64,000 nt of DNA. It comes from Catenaria anguillulae PL171 (lineage: Eukaryota > Blastocladiomycota > Blastocladiomycetes > Blastocladiales > Catenariaceae). Location: contig MCFL01000089.1 of the NCBI GenBank assembly GCA_002102555.1, positions 31,439 through 95,438 of the forward strand, written 5' to 3'. The first letter of the stretch is position 1. Every line of letters begins with the position of its first letter. Under the pieces are notes generated by a model. That model was not told where the DNA came from and searched no databases. It saw nothing but the letters and a program-made list of their open reading frames with translations. Below, in pieces: positions 1 to 11,487 of the stretch. The position numbers were made by a program, and so were the translations under genes.

Positions 1-2653
1 TCAAAGCAGGAAACGAAAGAAAGCAACTCATCGTCTTGGAGAAAATCCATTGCTCCGCTTTGCACAAAGGACGCAAAGGTCTCGAAAATCGGGAGCCAAA
101 GCGTCGAGCATCTCTTGGTTGACTCCATCATTTGAGGGAGCGTGTGGACAATTTCGAGCAACGGTACGATGAAATGATCAATGTGTCCGATTCCGAGCCC
201 CAATACGGCACCTCCAGCCATCTGTGAACAATTCGAGTAGGAAAGCTTTTGTGAGAACAAGTAAGGTCAAACTGTACCGGCTCGGAAAATGACGAACCTC
301 AAGACAGCGCGATAACCTATCCATGTTCTCTTCCAACATCAAGTCCTTGGGTGGCAGGCTCAGCATTTGATGGAAAGTGCCGCAAATGAAGCTGATGACC
401 CGAGTGGCCAAGTCATGGTTACCGCCATGGGTGGAAACACGGACAATTGCCTTGAGGTACAATGGAGCAGCCGAACTGGGAAAGGATCCGTGCCGAAGGC
501 CGTCGACGACAGCGGTGACCAACTGTGGGAACAAGATGGGTTGAGCGGCAAGCACGGTGCAAATGCGCTTTTGTCGGGATGCAGCAACGGCAAAGGCTCC
601 CACTCGCTCAACAACACCTTGCTCACCGTGCCATATGGCCAATGTGGACAACGCAAGCTGCACAATGTCGTCCCAAACCTGTGCTTGAAAGGCAACGGCG
701 AGCGCTGTGGACCCAAACGCCGGGTCGTATTCCTCGTGCGCGATGCAGGTGTAACACCCGAAAAAGCGAGTAAGGGCCCACCAGCAGGACTCGGTCACCA
801 TGGGTGACATCACGTTGGATTTTTGGACGATGCCTGCAGCAAGGGCAAGCAAGTGATTGCACAACGCGAGGACTTGGGTTGCGGCAGGTTCTGCGAGGAA
901 CAAATCGGGCACGAGACAGAGTTCGCTGTCAAGGTCGTCGGCCAAGAAGACACCAACACAGATCAAGAGCCAATGGGTCGCATCCATCTGGGCAATCGTA
1001 ACCTCGGTAGCGGAAGTAACATGACCTTGGATCTGAGCAAGTAGCGTCGCAAGGACATTTGCGTGCATCGTGGCGTTGAAACGCGCAATGACGGCGTAAT
1101 CAAGGAGCTCGTCTTCGTAAATGTCCCAATCCTTGAGGCCAACAAAGTCTTCCTCATCGTCGTCGCTCTCTGCGGCTTCCTGTGTCGACATCTTGTTGCG
1201 CAAGAAGGCTTCAGCAATGCTGGAGGCGACTTCGCTCAACTTGGACACAAAATCGGGGTGCAAAGACTTGTTGGAACGTTGAAGTCGTGCAGCTTCTGAT
1301 AAGAGACGAGACCACATGCCCAGGAGTTCGCTGCTGGCCTCCTCGAGCCAAGTCCGTTCTTCCTCTGATCGGCGGCTTCCAGCGAGGGTCCCTGTGGTGG
1401 CCTGAGCAACGGATAGGAGAAACATGTCGAGACCCGAAACATGCGAAAGAACAGTGTCCAACGCAAAGTGATGGTGCAACCGGCGGAGCACTGCGCAAAC
1501 CCCATTCAAGAGCGGCCCTGAGAAGGCCGATGCAAGCGCCGCGAGCAGTGTCTGCAAGCCTCGAACAACGGCGGTGCAAAAAGCCACTTCGCCGGGTCCT
1601 TGTGCATCTTGGATAATGAGCTGCTTGGCAAGCGACGGCGAGCAACAAAGAATCCCAATGCACTGGAAAACTCGATGGAGGTGAAGCGTTGCGCTGTACT
1701 GCAATCGAGACAAGTGCACGGCGAGGGAGAAGAGAAAGTCGACGAATCGAGGCGACATGATGTGCCCTGCCCACGACTCTGGCAGAAAGGTGGCGGCAAT
1801 GTCAGACGAGACATCGGAATCGCCAAGGAACGGCCAAGAAAGGCACTTTTCCGTGACTTCCAGTGCAAGGCCGAAGTGCGCGTGCGACGCCGAATGTCCC
1901 GGATCGAGATGCGCTGCGCTCGACTCGAGTTGCTGCAAAGAGAAAAGGAGAACCTGGACAAGTGTGTGCGTCTGACGATCCGAGAAAGAGATTCCTTTGT
2001 CAGATGTAAAATTCCTCGGTAGAGTGTCAAGGAGTCATGTCCAGATATGAATGTACCTGGAAGTGTTGCTTGACCAGCGTGTGGAACGACACAATTGGTG
2101 GTGAAAAGGTCCCATCGCACATGACATCAATGAGCGCCCGTGAAAACAATAGAGCAGCAAGTAGCATCGATGTTCCGGGTTCTTGCCCGCAAAGCTGTTG
2201 AATGACTGACATGGCGAGATTTTGTTGATCGTTGTATAGGCGCTTGACAATTGCCGCCGCAGCAATGGCGACACTCTTGACCCAATATGGAGTGGAATCA
2301 CTGACACTGTGGCCGAAAGAGGTTGGGTCAGCTGACAGATCCACGAGAAGGACAAGGCACGGTCGTCATGAGACATACGGTTGCTGGCACAGCACCATCA
2401 CCAGGCTTTCCAAGAGCTGGAGTGCGTCATTGGGGGGCTGCCGAGAGCGAGAGACGGACGTAGCAATCGCAACGGCGGCATGGTGCTTAGCCGAGGTCGA
2501 GGACGAGTTCAAGACAATGTGTAGCGCTGCGGGATGGATGTTTGGCTGTTCTCGAAAGGATCGCAGGACCGTTTCGGCGGCAACACGGGTCGCCGGTACA
2601 TTGAAATCATCACAAGCGGCCTCGACCTGAACGAGGATTTGCTGAAAGTCCAT
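1..2653 (-). CDS. XPO4: Exportin-4 (importin-beta family), C-terminus cut by window edge
   Basis: Nuclear transport receptor of the importin-beta/karyopherin family; in animals exportin-4 carries eIF5A and some other cargoes in a RanGTP-dependent way (family knowledge). Model, minus strand: exons 2653-2379, 2306-2057, 1971-298 and 221-<1, giving about 806 residues before the edge. Animal exportin-4 is about 1150 residues, so roughly the last third is missing. The start MDFQQILVQVEAA aligns with the conserved N-terminal helix (AQLENAAKVL in human). Other matches are an AVIVKR-like motif at the exon 1/2 junction, a CLSWPFL motif, and an acidic stretch (ESDDDEEDF) before a helical repeat, as in human exportin-4. 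The whole protein is alpha-helical HEAT-like. Exportin-7 is the main alternative; the N-terminus and acidic linker favour exportin-4. Confidence 0.85.
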
Positions 2654-2959
2654 TGTGTGGTAAATTACGAAGTTAGGCTCATGCAACAGTGACGCTCCAG
2701 CTTTTATCATATTGCCTGACATGCTCCGTGTTGCTGCGCTTGTTGTCTGCAGGGTTGTTTTTTGGACCGTTTGGACGACGTGAGACGGAACGCCGATCAC
2801 GGCCGTTTGGTTGTTGCAGTTGTACGCAGCTAACGACACGACGCTGTTGCCCTGGCAACAACAAGACGACAGAGCAAACAACCGGCATCGGTTAGCACAA
2901 GGATTGAGTGGAATCTAGCCTGTATTTGCGAGCATCGTCTGCTTTCTGGATTCAGCAAT

Positions 2960-4901
2960 TCAATCACTGACATCTTCGTCCTCATCATCTGCACCACCCT
3001 TCTTCTTCTTCTTGCGTCCGCCCTTGCCCTTATTCCGAGCATTGAGCATTGCCATAGTGGCCTTCTTGATGGCATCACGGTCGGGAACAACGGTTGTGTG
3101 ACCCTCGTCATCTCCGGCCTCGCCGACTCCATTGCCCCCCGTTCCGCCATTGTCGCTATCGTCGTCTTCGCTCTCAAACGCACTTGGCAACAGCCGTACG
3201 CGGGTATTCTGAGTAGTAAGGTGGACTGGAATGGCACTGAGATCTCCCTAGAATATGTTTTCAAAACCGAATCGTGAGACGGTTGGACGTTGAAATACTA
3301 AAGTGAATTGGAAATCGTACTTCGATTGCAATGTCTTTGCCATTGATTGCTTGAAGCAGAGACATGATCTTGGTCATGCACATTTCCAGGACTGACCCAA
3401 TGTCTTGATCTTTGCACTCGGTTTTTTGCGATCGGTCCTCCTGCGGAACGTCGTTTTTGTTAGTGGGCAAGTCAGCTCCGGACGAGCTCCAACCCGATGA
3501 GGGCAAGTAAGCTTGGACCGCATCGTTGGACGAACCTTGACTTTGTCCCATAAATGAACAATCCCCGACTTGACGCTGGCCAACATCTTAACCATGCGCT
3601 CGTGCCGCTCAGCCACGTCGCGCAACTTGTTTTGCTCCAGCTGCAACTGCGACTCGAGCTCGCGGGCAGCCGCCTTTGCGGCCGCGCCCTTGTGCTCGCC
3701 GAGTACGAGGGCTTCGTCCAACGATGTGAGCGCATCAGTGCGGGACGCCTTGGCCGCGTTGAGCTTTGTCTCGTTGGTCCTCGCCAGCTCAGACAAACGC
3801 TCCCGCGTGTCGCGCTGCTCTTCAAACTTGGCGACAACCTGGCGGAGGTCGTCGACACCAGTGGCCTCCTTGATGTGCTTGATGAGCTCCTCGTACTCTG
3901 CAACGCGCTCTGCAAGCGCATCCGCCTCGGCAACAGACGCGTTGACCTCGGACTCTCCCGACCGTGCCGTGGAATCGTTGGCCAAAGTACTCGCAAGCAG
4001 CGCCTGCTCCAACTTCTCGGACGCCTCCAACTTGTGCCGAACAAGCTCACGACGAGCAACCAGATCCTTGTCGCGGCGTTTGCGATCCTCTGCAATTTGC
4101 GCTTCAATCCGGGCCAACTCACCGCGAGCCAGATCGCGTGCGTGATGCGCGTCGCGGCTCATGAGTTCCAACTCTGCAGCATCGGCCCGCTTTGCACGAA
4201 GCGTCCTCTCGAAATGCGCGAGCTGAGCATCAAACGACTGCCTCTCCTCATGCAGAAGCGCCAGAATCTCCTCGTACACCTTGCGGATCGCCTGAGCTTC
4301 GTGCCACTTGATCTCGGCCTTGTCGAGCTGGTTCTCCAACCGGCGCATCATGGCGGCCTGCTCCGACTTTTCCGCCACTTCGCGGACGAGCGCAGATTCG
4401 GCTTGCAGGTCGCGCAGCTTGTCTCGAAGCGCTTGCAACGCGACCTCCTTTGCGCGTGCAATGGCCATCATTTCGTCGGCCTTTTTGTGTAGCTCGTTGA
4501 CGCGCTGGTCCAGTTTCTCGAGCTCGGTCATGTGCACGCGGTCAATGTTTTTGTCGAGGCCGTTTGTCTACATGTTTACGGGGGTGTTGTGTTAGTACCG
4601 GTCGAGCAGGTCGTGGACAGGTGTTGCGCCTCGAGGTGTACCTTTTTCACCTTTCCCAAGGCCAGCCGCAACTCCTTGTTTTGCGTCCTGAGCTTGGCAA
4701 TCTCATCCTTGTTTGCCGAAATGGTCAGTTGGCTTTGCTCATAGTACGCCTTGCGATCCCCCTCTGGCAAATTCGAGCATATGGACATGTCAATTTGTTG
4801 TTGCCCCACACATCAAGCGTGTATCATGACGAACCGAGCAGCTCGTATCGCAGCTTGAGGTCGTGCAGGTCTTGCTCCAGTAGCGCCTGCTTGTCAAACA
4901 T
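2960..4901 (-). CDS. ODAD3: Outer dynein arm docking complex subunit ODAD3 (CCDC151)
   Basis: Coiled-coil protein of the complex that docks outer dynein arms on axonemal doublet microtubules (family knowledge). Exons on the minus strand: 4901-4835, 4763-4642, 4567-3536, 3440-3321 and 3247-2960, giving 542 residues; human ODAD3 is about 595. Diagnostic segments are LLEGDRKAYYEQSQ, reconstituted exactly across the first splice; ELEKLDQRVNELH; and MRRLENQLDKAEIKWHEAQ. Each has a close counterpart in human CCDC151. The middle is almost continuous coiled coil. The C-terminus is acidic, then Lys-rich (RKKKKK), then acidic again. The second intron contains TACTAAC. It lies head-to-head with the basic protein at 5229. 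Its presence implies a motile flagellum. Confidence 0.9.
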
Positions 4902-5228
4902 GGTGACGGTGTATTATTGCTTTGGGTGATGTTGCTTAGCGATGCATACAGTTTCTATTTCGCTTCATGGATGTCGGCGGCCGATTTGTTCGCAGCACAA
5001 CCACGATGATCCACCCCGTCGATGATGCGCGTCACTGGGTTGTGGCAGTTGGATGCCAATCACATGTGTTCACCTGAGCAGGGTGGCAAGATGTCGAGAC
5101 ATTTTGAGCTTGAAGCAGCAGGCATGACATTTTGACAATTACGACCCGATTTGATTGCGCATGGAGGTTACAATGATACCAAAGAACCAATGAAAGTCAC
5201 AATTTCACACTGATATTCGTCCAATACC
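4902..5228. promoter_or_regulatory. Shared upstream region of a divergent gene pair
   Basis: A 327-bp gap between the divergent starts of ODAD3 (minus) and the Lys-rich protein (plus), so it must contain both promoters. No TATA box or recognised motif was identified by eye. Confidence 0.35.
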
Positions 5229-5911
5229 ATGACAAAACCAACATCGCAGGCAAAACCCGGCCCAAATCGCGCCAAGGACGCCCTTCGCCGTCCCCAGAAG
5301 CCAGGGCTCAAGCGTGTCAAGGACGCCGTACCAGCTGCGCCAAGAACGTCCCGCAAAGTCGCTGCAGCAACTGTAACTGAACCCGCTGATGGTGAGGATT
5401 CTACGGAGCCAACCGAAGTGCCAAAACACAAACAGCCGAAAAAGACTCGGACTGCCTCCCACAAGAAGGGTGGCGGGACGTTTGCGACCAAGGTACGCCT
5501 CGACGAGATCAATGTTCTCCTATACATATCTGGTTCATTTTCTCAATGCATTTCACGCGCTTGCCTCTCTCAGGATGCGCAATTGGCACTTGTCGCGTCG
5601 CTGGTTGCCCAAGAAGAGGGAACAGAAAAGGACAAGTTGGAGCGTGCCGAGCAGCGCCTGGCTGCCAACGAAGAGCGCGAAGCCAAAAAGAAGCAGAAGC
5701 AGAGCGACAAGTCGACAAAGCTGGTTCGCGTTCTCATTTCTTCTGTGTTCCGGTTTTCGACATACCTGACGCTGTTTGCCTCGCACAGGATCTCCTCAAA
5801 GAGCAGCTCAAGCAAAAGAAGAAGAAGGCACCGGCAAAGCCCATCTCAAAGCCTGAGGAGACAATTCCGTCACGAAAGAAGAAGAGCGTGTCGTTTGCTG
5901 CATCGAATTGA
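5229..5911 (+). CDS. Small Lys-rich protein, function unknown (possibly nucleolar)
   Basis: Three exons (5229-5492, 5574-5723, 5789-5911) encode 178 residues, with both introns in phase 0. The N-terminal half is basic and Pro/Ala-rich. The middle is a charged helix (LVASLVAQEEG, then ERAEQRLAANEEREAKKK). The C-terminus has a KQKKKKAPAKP stretch and ends in RKKKSVSFAASN. The composition resembles small nucleolar or ribosome-assembly factors, but I do not recognise the family and assign no function. Consistent splice sites and continued frame across three exons support a real gene. It is divergent from ODAD3 and convergent with NUP58. Confidence 0.7.
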
Positions 5912-6028
5912 TCCCCACAAAACGTGTTCGATAAATACCATATTGTGCATCCCACAGTGACTGATAATGACAATTTTCGATGGATCCCAACGACCAGCAA
6001 ACCCCTTGAGGAGACTCTACCAGCACCA

Positions 6029-7548
6029 TCACGGCAATTTGGCGTCGCCAAAGTACTCGCGCCGGTAGGCGAGATACTGTTCGCGCATGCGCTCGACCAT
6101 GGCGTGCAGCTCGGCCACTCGGTTCGTGTACATGACAAATGCATTGTTTTGCGCGCGCGCAGCCTCGGTCAATGCCTGGGGTGTTGGCGGTTGCGAGTGG
6201 ACCAGTGACCGAATGTGATCCTCGAGTTCCTGACAAGACCAAAGGCGAGGGTAAGCGAGATGCGTAATGACAGGTCGGGCATTGAAATATCGTACGTTGA
6301 GGCTTTGGCCGCACTGGAGTGCGCTGCGGCAGAATCCCTCGCACTTTTCCTTGAGAAACCTGGTTTGGGCAGAAAGGGTAGGAGCGGTCAGTGCAAGAGT
6401 GCATTCGAGTGGGAGGGCAATAACCGTACGGAATGATAGACGTGTGGCGGCTCGCGCGCAGCAATGCATGGTTGTCCTTGTCGTCGCCAGTGAGGCGGGA
6501 TGCGAGGTCGACGTGGTCAAGTTCGGCGCGGACAGACTTTTTCAGTGCTTGGATGGTCACTAAGTCTTGTTCCAAAAGCAGGGAAACAGATCCGTGAAGC
6601 TAGACGAGGAAACGTTTCCACGTCAGCATTGAAGCCGTATGGAGGCATGGCAATGATCATCCATACCTTGCGGACGCGGTCAATGTCAATCATCAAGGCC
6701 TCCAAGCGCGCGCCCATGTCGGACTTTGAGAGGTTGTCGGAGATTGTGGTTTGCTGTTTAATGATGTTTCTGTTTGGAGTTGCAGGGTAAAGGGATGAAA
6801 AAGAGGGTTCCCATAATGATCAGGCAGAGCAATGGGCAGACGACGTACGCAAGACTGGCGATTTGCGCCTGGAACTCTGGCGGCAGGGTCGACACTTTGG
6901 CCTTCATGGTCACAGCAGCTGGAGGGGTCGCCGCCGCTGCGGCTCCAAGCTGCAGACCGCCAGCGGGCGCCGTCGTCAAGGTGCCAAACGCCGGCGCTGC
7001 ACCGGCCGCTGCACCACCAAATGTTAACGAGGGAGCAGATGTCGCCGCGGTCGTTGAGCCAAAGGCGGGTGCAGATGTGACTGCGGGTGTGCCAAATGAG
7101 AAGCCGCCCGGTGCGGCCGCAGGAGTGGTGGTTGCGGGTTGAGATGTCGGGGCGGCGGATGCGCCAAAAGTGGGGAAAGCGGATGGAGCACCAGAGGTTA
7201 AGGGTGCACCGAGCGTTGGGAATCCCGCTTGTGCGGTAGAGGCCGGAGCGCCAAAGGCTGGGGTTGGTGTGGATGTGGCAGGTTGCGATGCTGGCGCGCT
7301 ACATGGTTTTCGACGAGAAATGAGTGCTGGAAGCAATGAATGCTGGGAGAGGTTGTGGCGGACCCAAAGCTGAAGGTGGGAGCTGCACTGGTAGCGGCTG
7401 GAGCCCCAAAGGCGGGTGCGGCAGCGGTTGTTGCGGACTAGGGACAGGCGAGGCGATTGAGGTGAGTACGCTTCGTGGAATCCATGAGGTTTTGCCCAGT
7501 CCAGGCACGGTGGAGCAATAATACCTTTGCGCCAAAGTTGAATGCCAT
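6029..7548 (-). CDS. NUP58: FG nucleoporin NUP58 (p58/p45; Nup49-type)
   Basis: Central-channel nucleoporin that forms the Nup62-Nup54-Nup58 coiled-coil trimer and presents FG repeats to transport receptors (family knowledge). Seven exons, minus strand: 7548-7525, 7437-7364, 7298-6849, 6769-6667, 6599-6430, 6359-6296 and 6229-6029, giving 361 residues. It starts MAFNFGAK and continues with FG motifs (AFGAP, SFGAP, PAFGST, LTFGG) in an Ala/Thr/Pro-rich spacer. A helical domain follows (LPPEFQAQIASLA, then SDNLSKSDMGARLEAL). The end, REQYLAYRREYFGDAKLP, matches the human Nup58 EQYLGYRKMFLGDA block. Human Nup58 is longer (about 600), so this is a compact form. The first exon is only 24 nt. An ATG at 7683 opens a frame that stops within about 40 codons and was not used. 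Confidence 0.85.
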
Positions 7549-7942
7549 TGTGCTGCTTGATGATCAAGTGGGTCAAGAGGAGGATGGGAGTCCACGGGTG
7601 GAGGAGGGGGACCGGTCGGATTCGGAGCTGCAAGACAAGGGCCAGAAGAGGGATTGCATCAAGTCCTCCAGGTCATACTTCATGGTTTATTGATCGATCG
7701 TGTGCATGTTGAATCATGTTTCCTTACCGTACTCACACTCACCTCACCGAAGCCGTTTGTGGTTTCGTTTGATCAGCAGTGGACACTGCGTAACCGAGCA
7801 CGTGAGGTAGGCTGATTGACCACGCAGACTCACCTCTGCATCCGCGTCTACATTGGTGGACGCATCCCCATCCCCGAATACACGAGCACGACACCCACAC
7901 TGACGCTGTAATGCAGACAATGTAAGAAAGTTACACAATACA
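7549..7942. promoter_or_regulatory. Shared upstream region of NUP58 and RRP7
   Basis: A 394-bp gap between divergent starts, which must hold both promoters and 5' UTRs. No specific motif was assigned. Confidence 0.35.
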
Positions 7943-8857
7943 ATGACAACACACTTTGCATCGCCAACAAAGCTCCCCAACGGGTTCTACGCCCTCTCGC
8001 TGCCCGCCACCATCAAGAAGCCCGCATGCATCTCCGTCTCTCACCAGGACACTGACGCTGCCAGCTCAAATGCCACCCTCCCACAACACACACTCTTTTT
8101 CCGCCCACACCACTCACGGCACCACCACCCGCTGCTCCCACCCAACCGTACCCTTTATGTCACCAACGTCCCGATCGGCTCCTCGGAGCAACAGCTATCG
8201 TCGCTCTTCAAAACCGCCGGTCACGTTGAGCGCGTCGCCTTTGGCCCAATCGACCTTCAAGACCCCGAGGACGAGGGCGATTCCGAAGCATCCACCCCTG
8301 GCGCCTCTGCATACATCGTCTTCAAATCGCCTGCCGCCCTCACACGCTTGCCCACCACCATCTCTTCGGCCTCGTGGGCTCCCAAGCACGCTGTCCCGCT
8401 TGGTCTCGCCGCCTCACTCACTGCGTTTCTCGAAGCACGCTCGGGCCGCGACGCACTCAAGGCCGCCGCACACGAGGCCATTGCCGCGTACGATGCGCAC
8501 AAGGCAGAGGAGGAGCGCAGGTTGAATTCGCACATTGTGGACGAGGACGGGTTTGTGCTTGTCACGCGTAAAAAGGGCGCAACGGTTCAGGCCGTGCAGG
8601 CTGTCGCGCCAAAGGAAAATGTCAAAAAGGACTTTTACCGGTTCCAGATGCGTGAGGAGAAGCGAAGCAGTACGTCGCTTTGACTTTTTTTTTTTTTTTT
8701 CGCTCGAGGGAGCATTGTTGCTACGAGGCCACGTCGACTCATTTCTCTTTCTCTTTTCTCATCATGTGCAGAATTGCTTGAGTTGCGCGAAAAGTTCGAG
8801 GCAGACAAGCGCAGGATTGATGAGCTCAAGCAAGCTCGCCGATTCAAACCCTACTGA
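7943..8857 (+). CDS. RRP7: Ribosomal RNA-processing protein 7 (RRP7)
   Basis: Small-subunit processome factor (UTP-C/CURI complex) needed for 18S rRNA maturation in the nucleolus (family knowledge). Exons 7943-8669 and 8772-8857 encode 270 residues. The N-terminal half is an RRM-like fold with TLYVTNVP and AYIVFKSPAAL motifs. The C-terminus has the RRP7 signature: DEDGFVLVTRKKG, then DFYRFQMREEKRSK, then LLELREKFEADKRRIDELK and the terminal RRFKPY. The intron splits the Arg/Lys-rich C-terminal helix, and splicing restores the signature exactly. The intron carries a 16-nt T run (8685-8700). Confidence 0.92.
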
Positions 8858-9383
8858 GCCGTCACTCTACCTATTCGTGAATGTCGCATTCCAACCACTC
8901 TATGAACGCCACTTCCGAGACCGAGGCACCTCTTGCGCTTGTCAGAGCGATATCCTAGTAATTTCATTATGTGAACTGGACGGTGTGTAGACGTGATCAG
9001 AAAAAGCAAATGAAAAACAGAACAGAACACGACAGGCTTGGGCACAGGAGGCAAGTGCAAGTGCACAGAACGAAACACAAATGCGGAAGCAGAAAACGAA
9101 GCGAAAGAAAGGCAGCAGTTGAAGAGGAAACGAAGGCCGCAGGGTAGAGCTTGGGACAGGAGACCTCGCAGTGAGTTAGACAGGACAAGATCAAACAAAA
9201 ATGCACTATTGTCCCAAAACCAAATTAGCCGTGGAAGGGAATAGAGAAACGATTCAACAAAAAGTCGAAAACAGAACGAGGAGGGAAAAAGGGGGGTTTC
9301 CGATAATGCAAATGGAAAAAGAAGAAAAAAAAAAGAAAATGACAATTAAGGCAAGAAGCAAATCAACTCGCGTGCTCAGTGCA
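8858..9383. other. Convergent 3' intergenic region (RRP7 / PP2C)
   Basis: 526 bp between two gene ends, purine-rich and A-rich on the plus strand. It holds 3' UTRs and both poly(A) sites. No gene is seen. Confidence 0.4.
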
Positions 9384-10700
9384 TTACGACGACGAGTTGT
9401 CAGCATCCGCCTCCGAGTCTGCCACTGGTACCGAGTTGCCATGCGCGCCTGCCGCCGCCGGTGTTGCCACGGGTTCCAAGAGCGGCTGCTCTGCCGTGGC
9501 CGAGATTGCCTGCCCGGGAGTCAACAAGACGGTCCTCCTGGCGAACGTAATGGACGGCGGGTTCAAGCTGGCGGTCGCTGCATACCGCTCGCGAATGTGC
9601 TGGTACCATTCGTCGACCGACTTGCCGTGCAACAGTCCAACAACGATGACCGTCATGTTGTCGCACCCAACGCCGCCCAACTCCGAGTCGGGGGCAACAC
9701 ACTGTTCCATGAGATCCTCGCAAATCTCCTTGAGTGTCTTGCCGTGGGCAATCTGGTGGCGGACATAGGTCACGGCGTCCTCGTTGGAAACGCAATCCCA
9801 GATGCCGTCGCAGGCGAGAATGAGGAATTCGTGGTCGGGTTCGATTTTCGCTTGGCGAATATCGGGGTCGGCAGTCACGATTTGGCGCTCGGGAGGAAGG
9901 TCGGGCGATTGCTTGAATTCAAAGTCGCCGAGGGCGCGCGACAGGGCAAGATTGCCTGTAGAAGTGGGAATTGAAGCAGAGATAGTAAGCGGACGCTGCG
10001 TACCTCGAGAGTGCGTGCTGTCATACGAACCATTCACACGCCCAAACTCGACAAACCCGCCCGCCGACGTAATCCGCTCCTGTTCATGGTCGTTGCTGGG
10101 CTTGTGATCCTCACTCAGTGCAATGGCATTTCCGTTTTGCCCAAGCACAGCGCGCGAATCGCCGGCATTTGCAACGTAAATGGCATCATCGGTGATGAGC
10201 GCCGTCACTGCGGTGCACCCGGCGGGGTCGCCTCGGAACTCTTGATGGTCGCGCAGCTCCTGGTCGAGCGCGAGGAAGCCCTGCTTGAGGGCAGCGGCAT
10301 AGTCGCCCTTTTTGAATGCCTCTTGATCGGCGATGCGCGTGTGGAGCAGTTTGCCGGCGTACTGGGCGACAGTGTGGCCTGTGCATGGGGGATGGGAAAT
10401 GTGTGGATTTTGGGGACAGCGGAGTGACGCAATCGCACTGGATGTTGAGCTTTCAATGGCCAAGATGCCTGAGGGGCCCAGGGACAGATTGGTGGGATTT
10501 CACGTACCGCCGTGGCCATCAAACACGGCAAAGAAGCCAAACTCGGGACTGCCGTCCTTGTTGATGTTGTTTTCGGTTGTGTGTGCATCCTCCATGGATA
10601 TCCGCCATCCTTGCATTGCCGAGGCGGCAAAGACAAAACGGGCAGAAGAGCCCTCGGACGAGTGCTTATCCTTGATGGGTTCAGAGAGAGTTTGTCCCAT
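9384..10700 (-). CDS. PP2C (PPM) serine/threonine phosphatase, Ptc2/Ptc3-like
   Basis: Mn/Mg-dependent protein phosphatase. Exons 10700-10508, 10378-10031 and 9955-9384 (minus) encode 370 residues. It begins MGQTLSEP, like yeast Ptc2 (MGQxLS), with Gly2 in a context compatible with N-myristoylation. PPM motifs in order: MQGWRISMEDAH, FAVFDGHGGH (across splice 1), GDSRAVLG, RVNGNLALSRALGDFEF (across splice 2), LILACDGIWDC and GCDNMTVIVV. All metal-binding Asp residues are present. The Ala/Pro-rich C-terminal tail ends with an acidic-Ser stretch. In yeast Ptc2/Ptc3 act on stress MAPK and DNA-damage kinases; the same role here is inference. A donor 30 nt further downstream would insert about 10 residues into RVNG and was not chosen. 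Confidence 0.93.
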
Positions 10701-11487
10701 GTTGGCGTGCAGTCAATGTTATCGTGATTGAGTTGAGGAGTGCTGCTGCGCAGCAGAAAGTTTTTGAGTGGACATTGTTTGTCGTTGTTCGAGCGAGCGA
10801 GCAGCAGGGGACCAATGGTTGTTGTGACATGGCGGGGGTTGTCGACATGAGGAATGAAGGTTTGGTGGATTGGATACACATTGGGAGACAGACAGAAGGA
10901 TGGTATGGTGAGCATGCGTGCTACATTGGCATGGGTGTGTGTCGTGCTTTGCTTCCGATAGCGATAGCGATTTGGAGATGGCGTTGGTGCCATGTCGAGG
11001 AGTGGCATTAAGCGGTCGTACAAGCAAGTGGCTCCTGGGGTCAGCAGCAGTTGGAGGCGAGGCAGTGGATTGGGCAGTCGATCACGGGGCGCCCAAGCTC
11101 GTGTTGGTTCCGTCGGTCGGGATGGCAAGTGGGCAAGTGGGCGAGTCACTGTGGGTGCGATTGCGTCGAGTAAAGATGGGAAAATGGCATTCCATTCAGT
11201 CATAAATGCGCCTACGGTCTCCGATTTCATCGATGCCGTACATACCCGTTTTCGCATGTGCTTTTGCGGTTGCGGTGACAAGGTTCAGTTGGGCACACCT
11301 CACAGAACAAAAGAACAGAGAGCTGTGCGTGGGCTGATGTCACATGACGCGTGCAAACAAACACCCGACAACCATCTGACCGACCGACCGACGTGGCCAC
11401 ATCGCATCGCATCACATCACACCGCAGCAAATCGACCACCGTATGCTCGATATTCATCAGAAACCAGAAACCAGATCCCACACCACC
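10701..11487. promoter_or_regulatory. Shared upstream region of PP2C and eIF3b
   Basis: 787 bp between divergent starts. The half near eIF3b has a repeated GACC and CATCGCATCACATCACAC simple-sequence flavour just before the start codon. No motif was assigned. Confidence 0.35.

Noticed and set aside
3554-4492. 312-codon plus-strand ORF
   Set aside because: Antisense shadow of the ODAD3 coiled coil.
7549-7683. Upstream ATG at 7683 as NUP58 start (MKYDLEDLMQSLF)
   Set aside because: The frame stops within about 40 codons and a clean 24-nt first exon from 7548 joins directly to FG repeats.
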